DNA from: DASSUW01 sp963806395
GTDB lineage: Bacteria > Actinomycetota > Thermoleophilia > Solirubrobacterales > Solirubrobacteraceae
Direction of reading: 5' to 3'
DNA length: 64,000 nucleotides
Assembly (NCBI GenBank): GCA_963806395.1
Contig: CAWDYI010000020.1
Location: 310,001-374,000 of the forward strand
In this document: positions 16,471 through 25,375 of the stretch, in pieces
Layout: the number at the start of each line of letters is the position of its first letter
Position numbering within the stretch: position 1 is the stretch's first letter
Translations under genes and position numbers: made by a program
Notes under the pieces: model-generated
The model's input: only the letters and a program-made list of their open reading frames with translations
Databases searched by the model: none
Told to the model about the DNA's origin: nothing

Positions 16471-16929
16471 ATGTCACGACAGGAGCAGAAGATCAAGGAC
16501 GGCGCCGGCCCGCACCTCGAGCCCGGCGAGGATGTGCTCGTCGCGATCGTCGCCGCGCCGCGGGGCTACACCCGCTCGACGGCCTCGGGCACGCCGAGCC
16601 TGGGCGCGGGGCAGCAGCGGCGTGCACACGACGCCGCCGAGGACGCCGGGCTCAAGCTCGAGGGTCCGATGGCACTGGCGCTGACGCCGCGGCGCCTGCT
16701 CACGCTGAGGATCGGCACGCCGATCGGGCTCGGCATCGGAGGCTCGGTGAAGGAGCTGCTGAGCGCGATCTCGCTCGACCAGGTCGACGCGATCGAGGTC
16801 AAGCGGATCGCCCTGCGGCAGAACATCCGGCTCAGCGTGCGCGGATCGGAGATCGAGCTCGAGGCCAACGCCGGAGCGAGCGCGAAGGAGCTGGCCGAGG
16901 CGTTCGGCCGCGCCCGTCAGCGCGCGTAA
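16471..16929 (+). CDS. Hypothetical protein, possible PH-like fold
   Basis: A 152-residue soluble protein. LEPGEDVLVAIVAAP, then MALALTPRRLLTLRIG, then ISLDQVDAIEVKRI, IRLSVRGSEIELEANAG and a final helix resemble the bacterial PH-like (YdbT/DUF304) strand pattern, but no named family is certain. It overlaps the 3' end of the convergent rhamnose aldolase gene by 13 bases. Confidence 0.65.
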   Translation: MSRQEQKIKDGAGPHLEPGEDVLVAIVAAPRGYTRSTASGTPSLGAGQQRRAHDAAEDAGLKLEGPMALALTPRRLLTLRIGTPIGLGIGGSVKELLSAISLDQVDAIEVKRIALRQNIRLSVRGSEIELEANAGASAKELAEAFGRARQRA

Positions 16930-18989
16930 GCCGCCGGCACGCCGCCGTCCACGTTGAGCAGGTTGCCCGTGCTCTTGCCCGAGCGCGCCTCCGACGCGAA
17001 GTGCAGCACCGCGCTCGCGATGTCGGCCGGGAAGATGTTGACCCCGAGCGTCGTGCGCCGGCGGTAGTGTTCCTCGAGCTCGTCGGGGTCGATGCCGTAC
17101 GAGGCGGCCCGCTCCTCGCGCCACGACGAGCCCCAGATGCGCGAGCCCTGCAGAACGGCGTCCGGGTTCACGGTGTTGACCCGGATGCCGCCGCTCCCGC
17201 CCTCCTCCGCCAGGCAGCGGGCGAGGTGCAGCTCGGCCGCCTTGGCGGACGAGTACGCGGCCGCGTTCTTGCCCGCCACGAGCGCGTTCTTCGAGGCGAT
17301 GAAGACGATCGAGCCGCCGCGGCCCTGCCGGCGGAGCAGCCGGAACGCCTCGCGCGCCACCAGGAAGTAGCCCGTGCCGAGGATCGCGTGGTTGCGGTTC
17401 CACTCCGCCAGCGTGGTCTCCTCGAGCGAGGCGCTGGAGGCCACGCCGGCGTTCGAGACCACGATGTCGACGCCGCCGAAGCGGGCGACGGCGGCCGCGA
17501 AGGCGGCGGCGATCGACTCCTCGCTGGTCACGTCCCCGACGACTCCGAGCCCGCCGTCGCCGTATTCGGCGACGGCCTCATCGGCGCCGGCCTGGTCGAG
17601 GTCGACGGCCACGACACAGGCGCCGGCGGCGCTCAGCGAGTCGCCGATCGCGCTGCCGATGCCGCCCGCCCCGCCGGTGATGAGGGCCACCTGGCCCTGG
17701 AGCTCGCCGGGAGCGGGCGCGAGCGACAGCTTGTAGAGCTCCAGCGGCCAGTACTCGATCGCGAAGCTCTCATCGGCGGTGAGCGACACGAACTCGTCGA
17801 TCGCGTGCGCTCCCGCCATCACCTCGATCGCCCGCTGGTAGAGGTCGCGCGAGAGTCCCGACGCCTTCGTCGTCGTCCCCGCCGCCACGAGGCCGAGATG
17901 CTGGACCAGCACGATGCGCGCGTCGGGATCCGCCGGCACGACGCTCTCGTCGGCGTGGCGCTCCACATACGCGCGGTAGTCGCGGCGGTACGCCTCGGCA
18001 CGCTCGGCGATGCGCTCGCTCAGCGCCGCCACGTCGTCGGTCTCCGGGTCGTACGGGATCCACAGCGGCAGCCGCTTGGTGTGCACGAGGTGATCGGGGC
18101 ACGGCGCGCCGACCGTCACGAGCGTCTCGGCATCCTCTGACGAGACGAACTCGACCGTCCGCGGCGAGGTGTCGACGGTCAGGAGCTTGGCCTGCGCACT
18201 CGACACGGCGCCGCGGATCACGGGCAGGAGCTCGTGCAGCAGCGCGCCGTCCGCGGCCTGCGGATCGCGCGCCGGCCCGCCGAAGCGCGGCGTGTCCCCG
18301 GTCCGCTCGTTCACGAACGCGACCGCCTCGTTGATGACCTCGATCGTCCGCCGGTAGGCATCCTCCGCGGTGTCGCCCCAGACCACGAGGCCGTGCTTGG
18401 CGAGCACGACGAGCCGCAGGCCCGGGTTGCCGCGGACGGCCTCGCCGACCTGCTTGGACAGCGTGAAGCCGGGACGGATGTACGGGATCCACGCCGCGTC
18501 GTCGCCGAAGCACTCGCGCACCAGCCGCTCGCCGTCGGCCGCGCCCGCCAGCACGTTGATGCCGTCCGGGTGCGTGTGGTGGACGTGCTGCGCCGGGACG
18601 AACGCGTGCAGCAGCGTCTCGATCGAGCACCGCGGCATCGCGGGGTCGAGCTGGCAGCGGGCCAGGTAGGCGACCATGTCCTCGTCGCTCATCGACTCGC
18701 GCTCGATCAGCGGCAGCACCTCGTCGAGCCGCAGGCCGGTGAAGTGCTCCGGCCCCATCGTGGCGAGGTCGCTGCCGGATCCCTTGACCCACATCACCTC
18801 GACCTCGCGGCCGGCGTGATCGACCGCGGTTCCCTTGGCGGACGTGTTGCCGCCGCCGAAGTTCGACACGGCGCGGTTGGCGCCGAGCAGGTTGGAGGCG
18901 AGGACGAGCTGGGCGAGCGCGTCGTCCGGCGCAGCCTCAGCGGGCCACAGGTCCTCCACGTGATCGACGAGCGGTGTGACGGTGCTCAT
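16917..18989 (-). CDS. rhaEW: Bifunctional rhamnulose-1-phosphate aldolase / lactaldehyde dehydrogenase
   Basis: 690 residues, two domains. Residues 1-420 are a class II aldolase: NFGGGNTSAKG, WVKGSGSDL, HAFVPAQHVHHTHPD with metal histidines, AKHGLVVWG. Residues about 430-690 are an SDR: ITGGAGGIGSAI, SNAGVASS, and a YSSAK pair for YxxxK. Bifunctional RhaEW enzymes cleave L-rhamnulose-1-phosphate to DHAP and L-lactaldehyde and oxidise the latter to L-lactate. It ends the rhamnose operon, its ATG overlapping the rhaI stop. Confidence 0.92.
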   Translation of the reverse strand: MSTVTPLVDHVEDLWPAEAAPDDALAQLVLASNLLGANRAVSNFGGGNTSAKGTAVDHAGREVEVMWVKGSGSDLATMGPEHFTGLRLDEVLPLIERESMSDEDMVAYLARCQLDPAMPRCSIETLLHAFVPAQHVHHTHPDGINVLAGAADGERLVRECFGDDAAWIPYIRPGFTLSKQVGEAVRGNPGLRLVVLAKHGLVVWGDTAEDAYRRTIEVINEAVAFVNERTGDTPRFGGPARDPQAADGALLHELLPVIRGAVSSAQAKLLTVDTSPRTVEFVSSEDAETLVTVGAPCPDHLVHTKRLPLWIPYDPETDDVAALSERIAERAEAYRRDYRAYVERHADESVVPADPDARIVLVQHLGLVAAGTTTKASGLSRDLYQRAIEVMAGAHAIDEFVSLTADESFAIEYWPLELYKLSLAPAPGELQGQVALITGGAGGIGSAIGDSLSAAGACVVAVDLDQAGADEAVAEYGDGGLGVVGDVTSEESIAAAFAAAVARFGGVDIVVSNAGVASSASLEETTLAEWNRNHAILGTGYFLVAREAFRLLRRQGRGGSIVFIASKNALVAGKNAAAYSSAKAAELHLARCLAEEGGSGGIRVNTVNPDAVLQGSRIWGSSWREERAASYGIDPDELEEHYRRRTTLGVNIFPADIASAVLHFASEARSGKSTGNLLNVDGGVPAAYAR

Positions 18990-20122
18990 TGCACTCCAGT
19001 GGTCTCGTTCTGTCTTTCGGCGGCCACGCGCTCGGCGTAGCCGGATGCGCGCAGCGCGGCGATCGGGTCCTCGGCAGCGTCGAGCTGCACCCGGGCTCGC
19101 GCGCACAGCGGCCGCACGTCGGTCTTGTAGGCGTCGAGCAGCAGCTCGTGGCCGCCGAGCACGTCGCCCGCCTGCTGCGCCGTGAGCAGCGCCTCACGAT
19201 CGACGTGCAGCGCCTTCGCGTACGCCTCCTGCAGGTTGACGACGCTCAGCACCATCGCCTCGAGCTTCGGCTCGACGTTGTGCGACTGGTCGATCGTGAG
19301 CCGCGGCAGCGTGTCGGCCGCGGCCAGCTCGACGAAGATCAGGAACAGCTCGAACGGGTTGACCGAGCCGACGATCAGGTCGTCGTCGGCGTACTTGCGG
19401 TTGTTGAAATGGAAGCCGCCGAGCCGGCCCTCGTCGGCCAGGAAGGCCACGATCTGCTCGATGTTGACGCCCTGCGCGTGATGGCCGAGGTCGACCAGCA
19501 CCCTGGCGCGGTCGCCCAGCTTCAGGCAGGTCAGCAGCGCAGATCCCCAGTCGGCGAGGTCGGTGGCGTAGAACGCCGGCTCGAACAGCTTGTACTCGAC
19601 GAGCAGCTCCTGGTCGCCGGGCAGGTCGGCATACACGCGCTCGAGCGAATCGATCAGCCGGCGGCGGCGCTCGCGCAGGTCGTCCTGGCCGGGGTAGTTC
19701 GTGCCGTCGGCGAGCCACAGCGACTGCGCGGTCGAGCCGAGGGCGGTCGCGATGTCCAGGCACTGGAGCATGTGGGCGATCGCCTTCGCGCGCACGCGCC
19801 CGTCGGGATGGGTGACCGAGCCGAGCTTGTAGTCGGGATCCTGGAACAGGTTCGGGTTGACGGCGCCGACGCGCAGCCCGCGCGCCTCGATGTGCTCGCG
19901 CAGCGCGCCGTAGTCGTCGACCGCGTCCCACGGGAAGTGCAGGGCGACGGCCCCGGCGGTGCCGGTGAGGCGGTGCACCTCGGCCGCATCGTCGATGCGC
20001 TCGAACACGTCGCGCGGGCGGCCGGGCTGGGGGAACACCCCGAAGCGCGTGCCCGAGTCGCCGTAGCCCCACGACGGGGTCTCGATCACGAGCTCGCGCA
20101 GGCGGGTCTCGACGTCGTTCAC
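18986..20122 (-). CDS. rhaI: L-rhamnose isomerase (actinobacterial/RhaI type)
   Basis: A 378-residue TIM-barrel isomerase converting L-rhamnose to L-rhamnulose. Motifs are SWGYGDSGTRF, FPWDAVDDYGALREH, LVEYKLFEPAFYATD (metal Glu), VLVDLGHHAQG and GGFHFNNRKYADDDL. It belongs to the RhaI branch rather than E. coli RhaA. The GTG at 20122 overlaps the rhaB stop (GTGA), and no closer ATG exists. Tight coupling fits co-translation. Confidence 0.9.
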   Translation of the reverse strand: MNDVETRLRELVIETPSWGYGDSGTRFGVFPQPGRPRDVFERIDDAAEVHRLTGTAGAVALHFPWDAVDDYGALREHIEARGLRVGAVNPNLFQDPDYKLGSVTHPDGRVRAKAIAHMLQCLDIATALGSTAQSLWLADGTNYPGQDDLRERRRRLIDSLERVYADLPGDQELLVEYKLFEPAFYATDLADWGSALLTCLKLGDRARVLVDLGHHAQGVNIEQIVAFLADEGRLGGFHFNNRKYADDDLIVGSVNPFELFLIFVELAAADTLPRLTIDQSHNVEPKLEAMVLSVVNLQEAYAKALHVDREALLTAQQAGDVLGGHELLLDAYKTDVRPLCARARVQLDAAEDPIAALRASGYAERVAAERQNETTGVQ

Positions 20123-21498
20123 GGTGTCCTCTCCTCGATCCGCAACGTGCTGGACGGCTCGTAGACGATGGGGGAGACCGACGCCGCTGCGACCGCGCGC
20201 ATGTCGGCGAGCGAGCCGAGCTCGCCGGCGGCGCGGGCCTGTACCAGCACGTTGCCGAGCGCGGTGGCCTCGACCGGCCCGGCGAGCACCTCGCGGCCGG
20301 TGATGTCGGCGGTCAGCCGGCACAGCAACGCGTTCCGGGCACCACCGCCGATCACGTGGATCCGGCGTACGTCGCGCCCGCTGACCGCTTCGAGGCGATC
20401 GAGCACCCAGCGGTACCTGTGCGCGAGCGAGACGACGATGCTGCGCACCATCGTGCCGCGGTCGGCAGCGTCGATCCCGGTCGCGGCGGCGATCCGGGCC
20501 GGCATGTCGCCCGGGCCCAGGAACGTGTCGTCGTCGGGATCGAACACCGGCACGTCGTCCTCGACCTCCTCGGCGAGCTGCATCAGCTCCTCGTAGGAGG
20601 CGTCGGACCACGCCCGCCGGCACTCCTCCAGCAGCCACATCCCCATCACGTTCTTGAGCAGCCGCGTGGTGCCGTCGACGCCGCGTTCGTTGGTCAGCGT
20701 CGGGTCGGAGAGGACGGGCTCTGGTAGCTCGAGGCCGAGCAGCGACCACGTGCCGCTCGAGAGCACCGCGGCGTGCTCGTCGGCCAGCGGCGCCGCCGCG
20801 AACGCCGACGCGGTGTCGTGGCTCGCGACGGCGTACACGGTGGGGGAGCCGAGCTCGTGGTGGGCGAGCAGCGGCCCGAGCGCCGTTCCGGCCTCGACGA
20901 GCGTGCCGAAGATCCGGTCGGGCAGGCCGAGCCGGGCGATGACGTCGCGCGCCCAGTCGCCGCTGCGCGCGTCGAGCAGGCCGGTCGTCGAGGCGTTCGT
21001 GGACTCGTTGGCGAGCTCTCCGGAGAGCCAGAACGCGAGCAGGTCGGGCACGAGCGCCAGGCGCTCGGCGGCGGGCAGGGCGGCCGACTCCTCGTCGGCG
21101 AGCAGCTGGAAGACCGTGTTGATCGGCATCGTCTGGATGCCGGTCACCGCGTACATCTCATCGGCGCCCACGCGCGAGCGGGCGCGCTCGATCATCCCCG
21201 CGGTGCGAGCGTCGCGGTAGTGGAACGGCAGCCCGAGCACACGGCCGCGGGCATCCAGCAGCGCGTAGTCGACGCCCCACGTGTCGACCCCGACGCCGTC
21301 GACCGGCCCGGCGCGGCGGAGCCCCTCGAGCGCTTCGGTGAACAGGTGCAGGAGGTTCCAGCGCAGGCCGTCCGGCAGCCGCACCGGCCGGTTGAGGAAT
21401 CGATGGACCTCCTCGAGCTCGACCCGCGAGCCGTCGAGGCGGCCGGTGACCACGCGACCGCTGGTCGCGCCGAGGTCGATCGCCGCGTACCTACGCAA
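20119..21498 (-). CDS. rhaB: Rhamnulokinase
   Basis: A 459-residue FGGY-family sugar kinase phosphorylating L-rhamnulose at O1. The N-terminal phosphate-binding motif is AAIDLGATSGRVV, and VGVDTWGVDYALLDA and IHVIGGGARNALLCRLTAD mark the two actin-like halves. Start is TTG 21498, with GAGGAGG about 9 bases upstream, overlapping the rhaM stop by 8 bases. Confidence 0.9.
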   Translation of the reverse strand: MRRYAAIDLGATSGRVVTGRLDGSRVELEEVHRFLNRPVRLPDGLRWNLLHLFTEALEGLRRAGPVDGVGVDTWGVDYALLDARGRVLGLPFHYRDARTAGMIERARSRVGADEMYAVTGIQTMPINTVFQLLADEESAALPAAERLALVPDLLAFWLSGELANESTNASTTGLLDARSGDWARDVIARLGLPDRIFGTLVEAGTALGPLLAHHELGSPTVYAVASHDTASAFAAAPLADEHAAVLSSGTWSLLGLELPEPVLSDPTLTNERGVDGTTRLLKNVMGMWLLEECRRAWSDASYEELMQLAEEVEDDVPVFDPDDDTFLGPGDMPARIAAATGIDAADRGTMVRSIVVSLAHRYRWVLDRLEAVSGRDVRRIHVIGGGARNALLCRLTADITGREVLAGPVEATALGNVLVQARAAGELGSLADMRAVAAASVSPIVYEPSSTLRIEERTP

Positions 21499-21811
21499 CG
21501 TGGAAGACCTCCTCGAGGCGCCGCAGTCCGGTGTCCGGGCGTGCGTCGTCCGGCAGCTCGAAGAACTCCGCCATCTCCGCCTGCCAGCGGGCGTTGACGT
21601 CCGTCGCCTCCATCCCGCTCAGCGCGGCTTCGAAGTCCTCGGTCTCCAGGTAGCCGACCAACAGCCCGTCGCCGTCGAGGAACAGCGAGTAGTTGGTCCA
21701 GCCGGTGGCGCGCAGCGCGTCGAGCATGTCCGGCCACACCTCGCGGTGGCGCGCCTTGTACTCCTCGAGCCGGTCCGGCCGGACGCGCAGCAGGAAGCAG
21801 ACGCGCTCCAT
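21491..21811 (-). CDS. rhaM: L-rhamnose mutarotase
   Basis: 106 residues, normal for RhaM. MERVCFLLRVRPDRLEEY, the catalytic His in ARHREVWPDM, then YSLFLDGDGLLVGYLE and the C-terminal FHVA. It interconverts alpha and beta anomers to feed the isomerase. It begins immediately after the stop of the sugar isomerase gene. Confidence 0.92.
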   Translation of the reverse strand: MERVCFLLRVRPDRLEEYKARHREVWPDMLDALRATGWTNYSLFLDGDGLLVGYLETEDFEAALSGMEATDVNARWQAEMAEFFELPDDARPDTGLRRLEEVFHVA

Positions 21812-23233
21812 TCAGTCCACCTCCGCGTATCCGAGGCCGAGCAGCGACGCGACCCTGCGCAGCTCGCCGGCGCGATGGCCGACGCCGAGCGCGACGTGGT
21901 GCGTCGGGCCCTCGGCGCACCAGCGCTCGAAGAACTCGGCGGGCGGCCGGTTGAACCGCAGCCGGCTGTTCGTGTTGCCGATCCGGAACGTCTCGCCCGG
22001 GATCGACTCGCCCTCGGCGACGACGAGCTTGAGCTCGCCGTCCGCGGTCTGCGTGCAGCCGGCGATCGTGACCGGGCCGTAGCGGACCTTGAACTCGACG
22101 CTCAGGCCGGCGCCGCGCTTGCCGTGGTAGAGCTTGAGCGCGCGCAGCGTCGGCCGGCCCTCGGCGATCGCGATGTGGCCGGGGCCGTCGTGGCCCATCA
22201 GCACGAAGTCCTCGTCGAAGTCGAGCGCGTAGTACTCGGTGTAGGAGCCGCCCGCGCCGAGGCGGTCGAGGATCAGCTGCGCGAGGTTGGTCTTCAGGTC
22301 GCCCTCGCCCGACGTGGGGATCCCGCGCGCGGTGAGCAGCGAGTTGCCGACGATCACGCCGGCGCCCAGGCGCTCGGCCTCGTTGCCTCGGGCGCCGCGG
22401 TAGTAGTACGTCAGCCCGTCGAGCGCGAAATCCGACGCGAGCTTGTCGAGCCCGACCGCCACGCGCGCCGACCAGTCGAGCTGCTCGTCCTCGATCGGCC
22501 CGGCGATCGGGTCGTCGGAGGGGTCGGCGAAGTCGAACATCTCCCGGATCTCCTGGAGCTTGGCGGCGACCTCGGCGTCGCTCGCCTGCGCCACACGTGC
22601 GCCGAGGTCGTCGATCTCGAGCACCTCGACGTGCGCGCCGACCTGCGCGTGCACGGCGGTGAAGTCCGAGTACATGTCGAGCATGCCGGGATAGGTGTGG
22701 CCCATGAACCCGACGCGGGCGCGGCGCAGCGCGCGTGCGACACCGGCCGCGCGCACCCAGTCGGCGATCTTCCCCCACGCGCGCTCGTCGCCGTCGATCG
22801 TCCCGGCGACGGTGTCGTACGGGATCCGCGCGCGCGTGAACGCGCCCGCGAGCTCCGGCACGCAGCAGGCCGCGCAGTTGGCCAGCCACTCGCCGGTGCC
22901 GGTGTTCGCGTAGTCCAGTGACGCGGTCGGCTGGAGCCCGAGCAGCACGACCGGCGCCTTCGCCGCCTGTACCGCGGGCAGCACCTGGCTGGAGGTCGCG
23001 TAGGTCACGGCGTGGCACAGCACGAGGTCGACCTGGGCGCGCGCGAAGCGGTCTCCCGCCTCGCGCGCGCCCTCGGCCGAGTCCACCAGCCCGGCCGACA
23101 CCACCTCGCCGCCGAGCTCGGCGACGCGCTGCTCCACGCGTCGCTGGTAGCCCTCGACGCGCTCGCGCAGGCCTTCGAACTGCGGCCAGTAGGCCGCAAG
23201 CCCGATCCCGAAGATGCCGACGCGAGCGCTCAT
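21812..23233 (-). CDS. L-fucose/L-arabinose isomerase-family protein
   Basis: A 473-residue protein of the L-fucose/L-arabinose isomerase superfamily. MSARVGIFGIGLAAYWPQF at the start, VDLVLCHAVTYATSSQV, VGFMGHTYPGMLDMYSDF, a likely metal segment LTYYYRGARGNEAER, then SGEGDLKTNLAQ and GHDGPGHI. It sits between the transporter and rhaM genes although a rhamnose isomerase is already present. It may isomerise a second deoxy sugar or aldopentose, or act on rhamnose. Its role is unproven. Confidence 0.8.
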   Translation of the reverse strand: MSARVGIFGIGLAAYWPQFEGLRERVEGYQRRVEQRVAELGGEVVSAGLVDSAEGAREAGDRFARAQVDLVLCHAVTYATSSQVLPAVQAAKAPVVLLGLQPTASLDYANTGTGEWLANCAACCVPELAGAFTRARIPYDTVAGTIDGDERAWGKIADWVRAAGVARALRRARVGFMGHTYPGMLDMYSDFTAVHAQVGAHVEVLEIDDLGARVAQASDAEVAAKLQEIREMFDFADPSDDPIAGPIEDEQLDWSARVAVGLDKLASDFALDGLTYYYRGARGNEAERLGAGVIVGNSLLTARGIPTSGEGDLKTNLAQLILDRLGAGGSYTEYYALDFDEDFVLMGHDGPGHIAIAEGRPTLRALKLYHGKRGAGLSVEFKVRYGPVTIAGCTQTADGELKLVVAEGESIPGETFRIGNTNSRLRFNRPPAEFFERWCAEGPTHHVALGVGHRAGELRRVASLLGLGYAEVD

Positions 23234-23237
23234 CGAC

Positions 23238-24326
23238 TCAGAAGTCGAAGTCGTCGATGTTGTCCTTGGTGAAGCTCGTCAGCGGGCCGAGCACGATCTC
23301 GCCGTTCGCGCCGATCGTGTACTCGCCGAGCCGCCCGGCCTCGAACTTCTCGCCCTCCTTGCCGGTGATGCGCCCGGCCGCGAGCGCCGCGGCGGCCTGG
23401 CCGGCGAGGTAGCCGACGTCCTTCGGCACCCACAGCTGGAACTCCTCGACCGTTCCGTCCTTGACGAACTTGCGCATCTGGTTCGGGAAGCCGAGCCCGG
23501 TCAGCTTGACCTTGCCCTTCTGCGGCGACGTCGACAGGTAGCGGGCGGCCGCAGCGACGCCGACCGTGGTGGGGGAGATGATGCCCTTGAGGTTCGGATA
23601 GGCCTGGATCAGACCCTGGGTCTCCTGGAAGGACTTCTGGTCGTCGTCATCGCCGTAGGCGACCTTCACGAGCTTGATGTCCTTGTACTTGGGGTCCTTC
23701 AGGGTCTCCTTCATCACGTCGATCCAGGCGTTCTGGTTGGTGGCGTTCGCGGTCGCCGAGAGGATCGCGATCTCACCCTTGCCGCCGATCACCTTGGAGA
23801 TCGACTCGACCTGGTTCTCCCCGACGAGCTGCGTCGTGACCTGGTTGATGAAGACGCTGCGCGCGTCGGGCGCAACGTCCGAGTCCATGCCGACGATCTT
23901 GATCCCGCGCGACGCGGCCTGCTTGAGCGCCGGCGCCACCGCGTCGGGGTCGTTGCCGGCGATGATGATCGCGTCCGGCTTCTGCTGGGCGGCGGCGTTG
24001 ATGATCGAGATCTGCGTCGACGCGCCGGCGTCCGTCGGACCCGAGATCCGGTTCGCGCCACCGAGCTCGGTCAGCGCCTCGTCGATCCCCGAGTGCTCGA
24101 ACTCCTCGTACGGGTTGCCGAGCTGCTTCGGGATCGAGACGGTCTTGAGGTCCTTCGGGATCTCGGCGGTGGGATCGGCGGCACCGTCCGCCGCCGGGGT
24201 TGCGGCGGCGTCGCTGCCGCCCTCGTCGTCCTTGGTCTCTCCACACGCGACGACGGCGAGCGCCGCCACCAGTGCGAGAGCGATGAGCAGCGCGCGCAGC
24301 GCGCCCGGACGGGTGGAAACCTTCAT
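23238..24326 (-). CDS. rhaS: Rhamnose ABC transporter substrate-binding lipoprotein
   Basis: A 362-residue periplasmic-binding-type lipoprotein: a signal sequence with lipobox AVVAC (C28), then an acidic linker. The sugar-binding fold has VSIPKQLGNPYEEFEHSG, DAIIIAGNDPDAVAPALKQA, IKIVGMDSD and LKGIISPTTVGVAAAARYL. It belongs to the RbsB/autoinducer-2-like family and its rhamnose assignment is by operon. Its ATG overlaps the permease stop. Confidence 0.88.
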   Translation of the reverse strand: MKVSTRPGALRALLIALALVAALAVVACGETKDDEGGSDAAATPAADGAADPTAEIPKDLKTVSIPKQLGNPYEEFEHSGIDEALTELGGANRISGPTDAGASTQISIINAAAQQKPDAIIIAGNDPDAVAPALKQAASRGIKIVGMDSDVAPDARSVFINQVTTQLVGENQVESISKVIGGKGEIAILSATANATNQNAWIDVMKETLKDPKYKDIKLVKVAYGDDDDQKSFQETQGLIQAYPNLKGIISPTTVGVAAAARYLSTSPQKGKVKLTGLGFPNQMRKFVKDGTVEEFQLWVPKDVGYLAGQAAAALAAGRITGKEGEKFEAGRLGEYTIGANGEIVLGPLTSFTKDNIDDFDF

Positions 24327-25375
24327 TGACCCTCCTCAGGGTGTAGGCGTGAGCGCCGCCGCCGCGCCTCGGCGGCGCGACGTGCGAGGTTCGGACCCAG
24401 AACCGAGCCGACCAGGAGGATCCCGGTCACGATCTGGATCCAGTACGACGAAATGTTCTCGCTGAGCAGGAGCGCCTTCTGGATGCTCCCGAGCAGCAGC
24501 AACGCGAGGATGACCCCGGCGATCGTGCCGCGGCCGCCGAAGATCGACACCCCGCCCAGCAGGACCGCGGTGACGGCCGTGAGCTCGAAGCCGTAGCCGA
24601 CGTTCGCCGCGGCGGTCGAGTTGCGCAGCGAGATGACGACGCCGGCGAGCGCGGCGACGGTGCCCGAGAGCACGAACAGGGTGAGCTTGATGCGCTTGAC
24701 GCGCAGCCCCGCGAAGTACGCGGCCTCCTCGTTCGCCCCGATCGCGTAGATCGAGCGCCCGAACGGCGTCGCGTGCAGGAGCACCGCGAAGGCGATCGCC
24801 AGAACGATGAACAGCACCGTCGTGTTGGGGATGAACGTGTCGGCGAAGTTCCCGAAGCCGCGGTCCGTCCAGGTCGCGGGGAAGTCCGTCACCGACTCGT
24901 CGCCGATCACCACGAACGCCAGGCCGCGGAACAGCGCGAACGTGCCGATCGTGACGGCGAGCGACGGCAGCCCGAGCCGCGTCACGAGCAGCCCGTTGAA
25001 GGCGCCGCCGAGCGCGCCGACGACGAGGCAGACCGGGATGATGACCTCGACCGGCTGGCCGTGGTTCCACAGGTACGCCATCACGGCGCTCGACAGGGCC
25101 ATCATCGAGGCGATCGAGAGATCGATCTCGGCGGCCACGATCACCAGCGCCAGCGGCAGGGCCATCAGCATGACCTCGGACAGGTCGAGCGCCCCGGTCG
25201 TGAACGAGTCGGACGTGAGGAACTCCGACGACAGCGACTGGCCCGCGACGAAGGTGATCGCGAGCAGGCCGACGAGCAGCGCCTCCCAGCGGCCCAGCGC
25301 CGTGCGCAGGCGGGTGCTGGAAGGCGTCACGGCCTCGGTCGCGGGCGGTGCCGGGGTTGCGGTGTCAGCTTGCAC
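24323..25375 (-). CDS. rhaQ: Rhamnose ABC transporter permease 2
   Basis: A 350-residue RbsC-type permease with about 9-10 hydrophobic helices. LVIVAAEIDLSIASMMALSS, NGLLVTRLGLPSLAVTIGT and GVVISLRNSTAAANVGYGFE are family signatures. Start GTG 25375 follows GAAGGAG by 9 bases and overlaps the upstream permease gene by 11 bases. A longer upstream reading would place 12 extra codons inside that gene and is less likely. Confidence 0.87.
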   Translation of the reverse strand: MQADTATPAPPATEAVTPSSTRLRTALGRWEALLVGLLAITFVAGQSLSSEFLTSDSFTTGALDLSEVMLMALPLALVIVAAEIDLSIASMMALSSAVMAYLWNHGQPVEVIIPVCLVVGALGGAFNGLLVTRLGLPSLAVTIGTFALFRGLAFVVIGDESVTDFPATWTDRGFGNFADTFIPNTTVLFIVLAIAFAVLLHATPFGRSIYAIGANEEAAYFAGLRVKRIKLTLFVLSGTVAALAGVVISLRNSTAAANVGYGFELTAVTAVLLGGVSIFGGRGTIAGVILALLLLGSIQKALLLSENISSYWIQIVTGILLVGSVLGPNLARRAAEARRRRSRLHPEEGQ

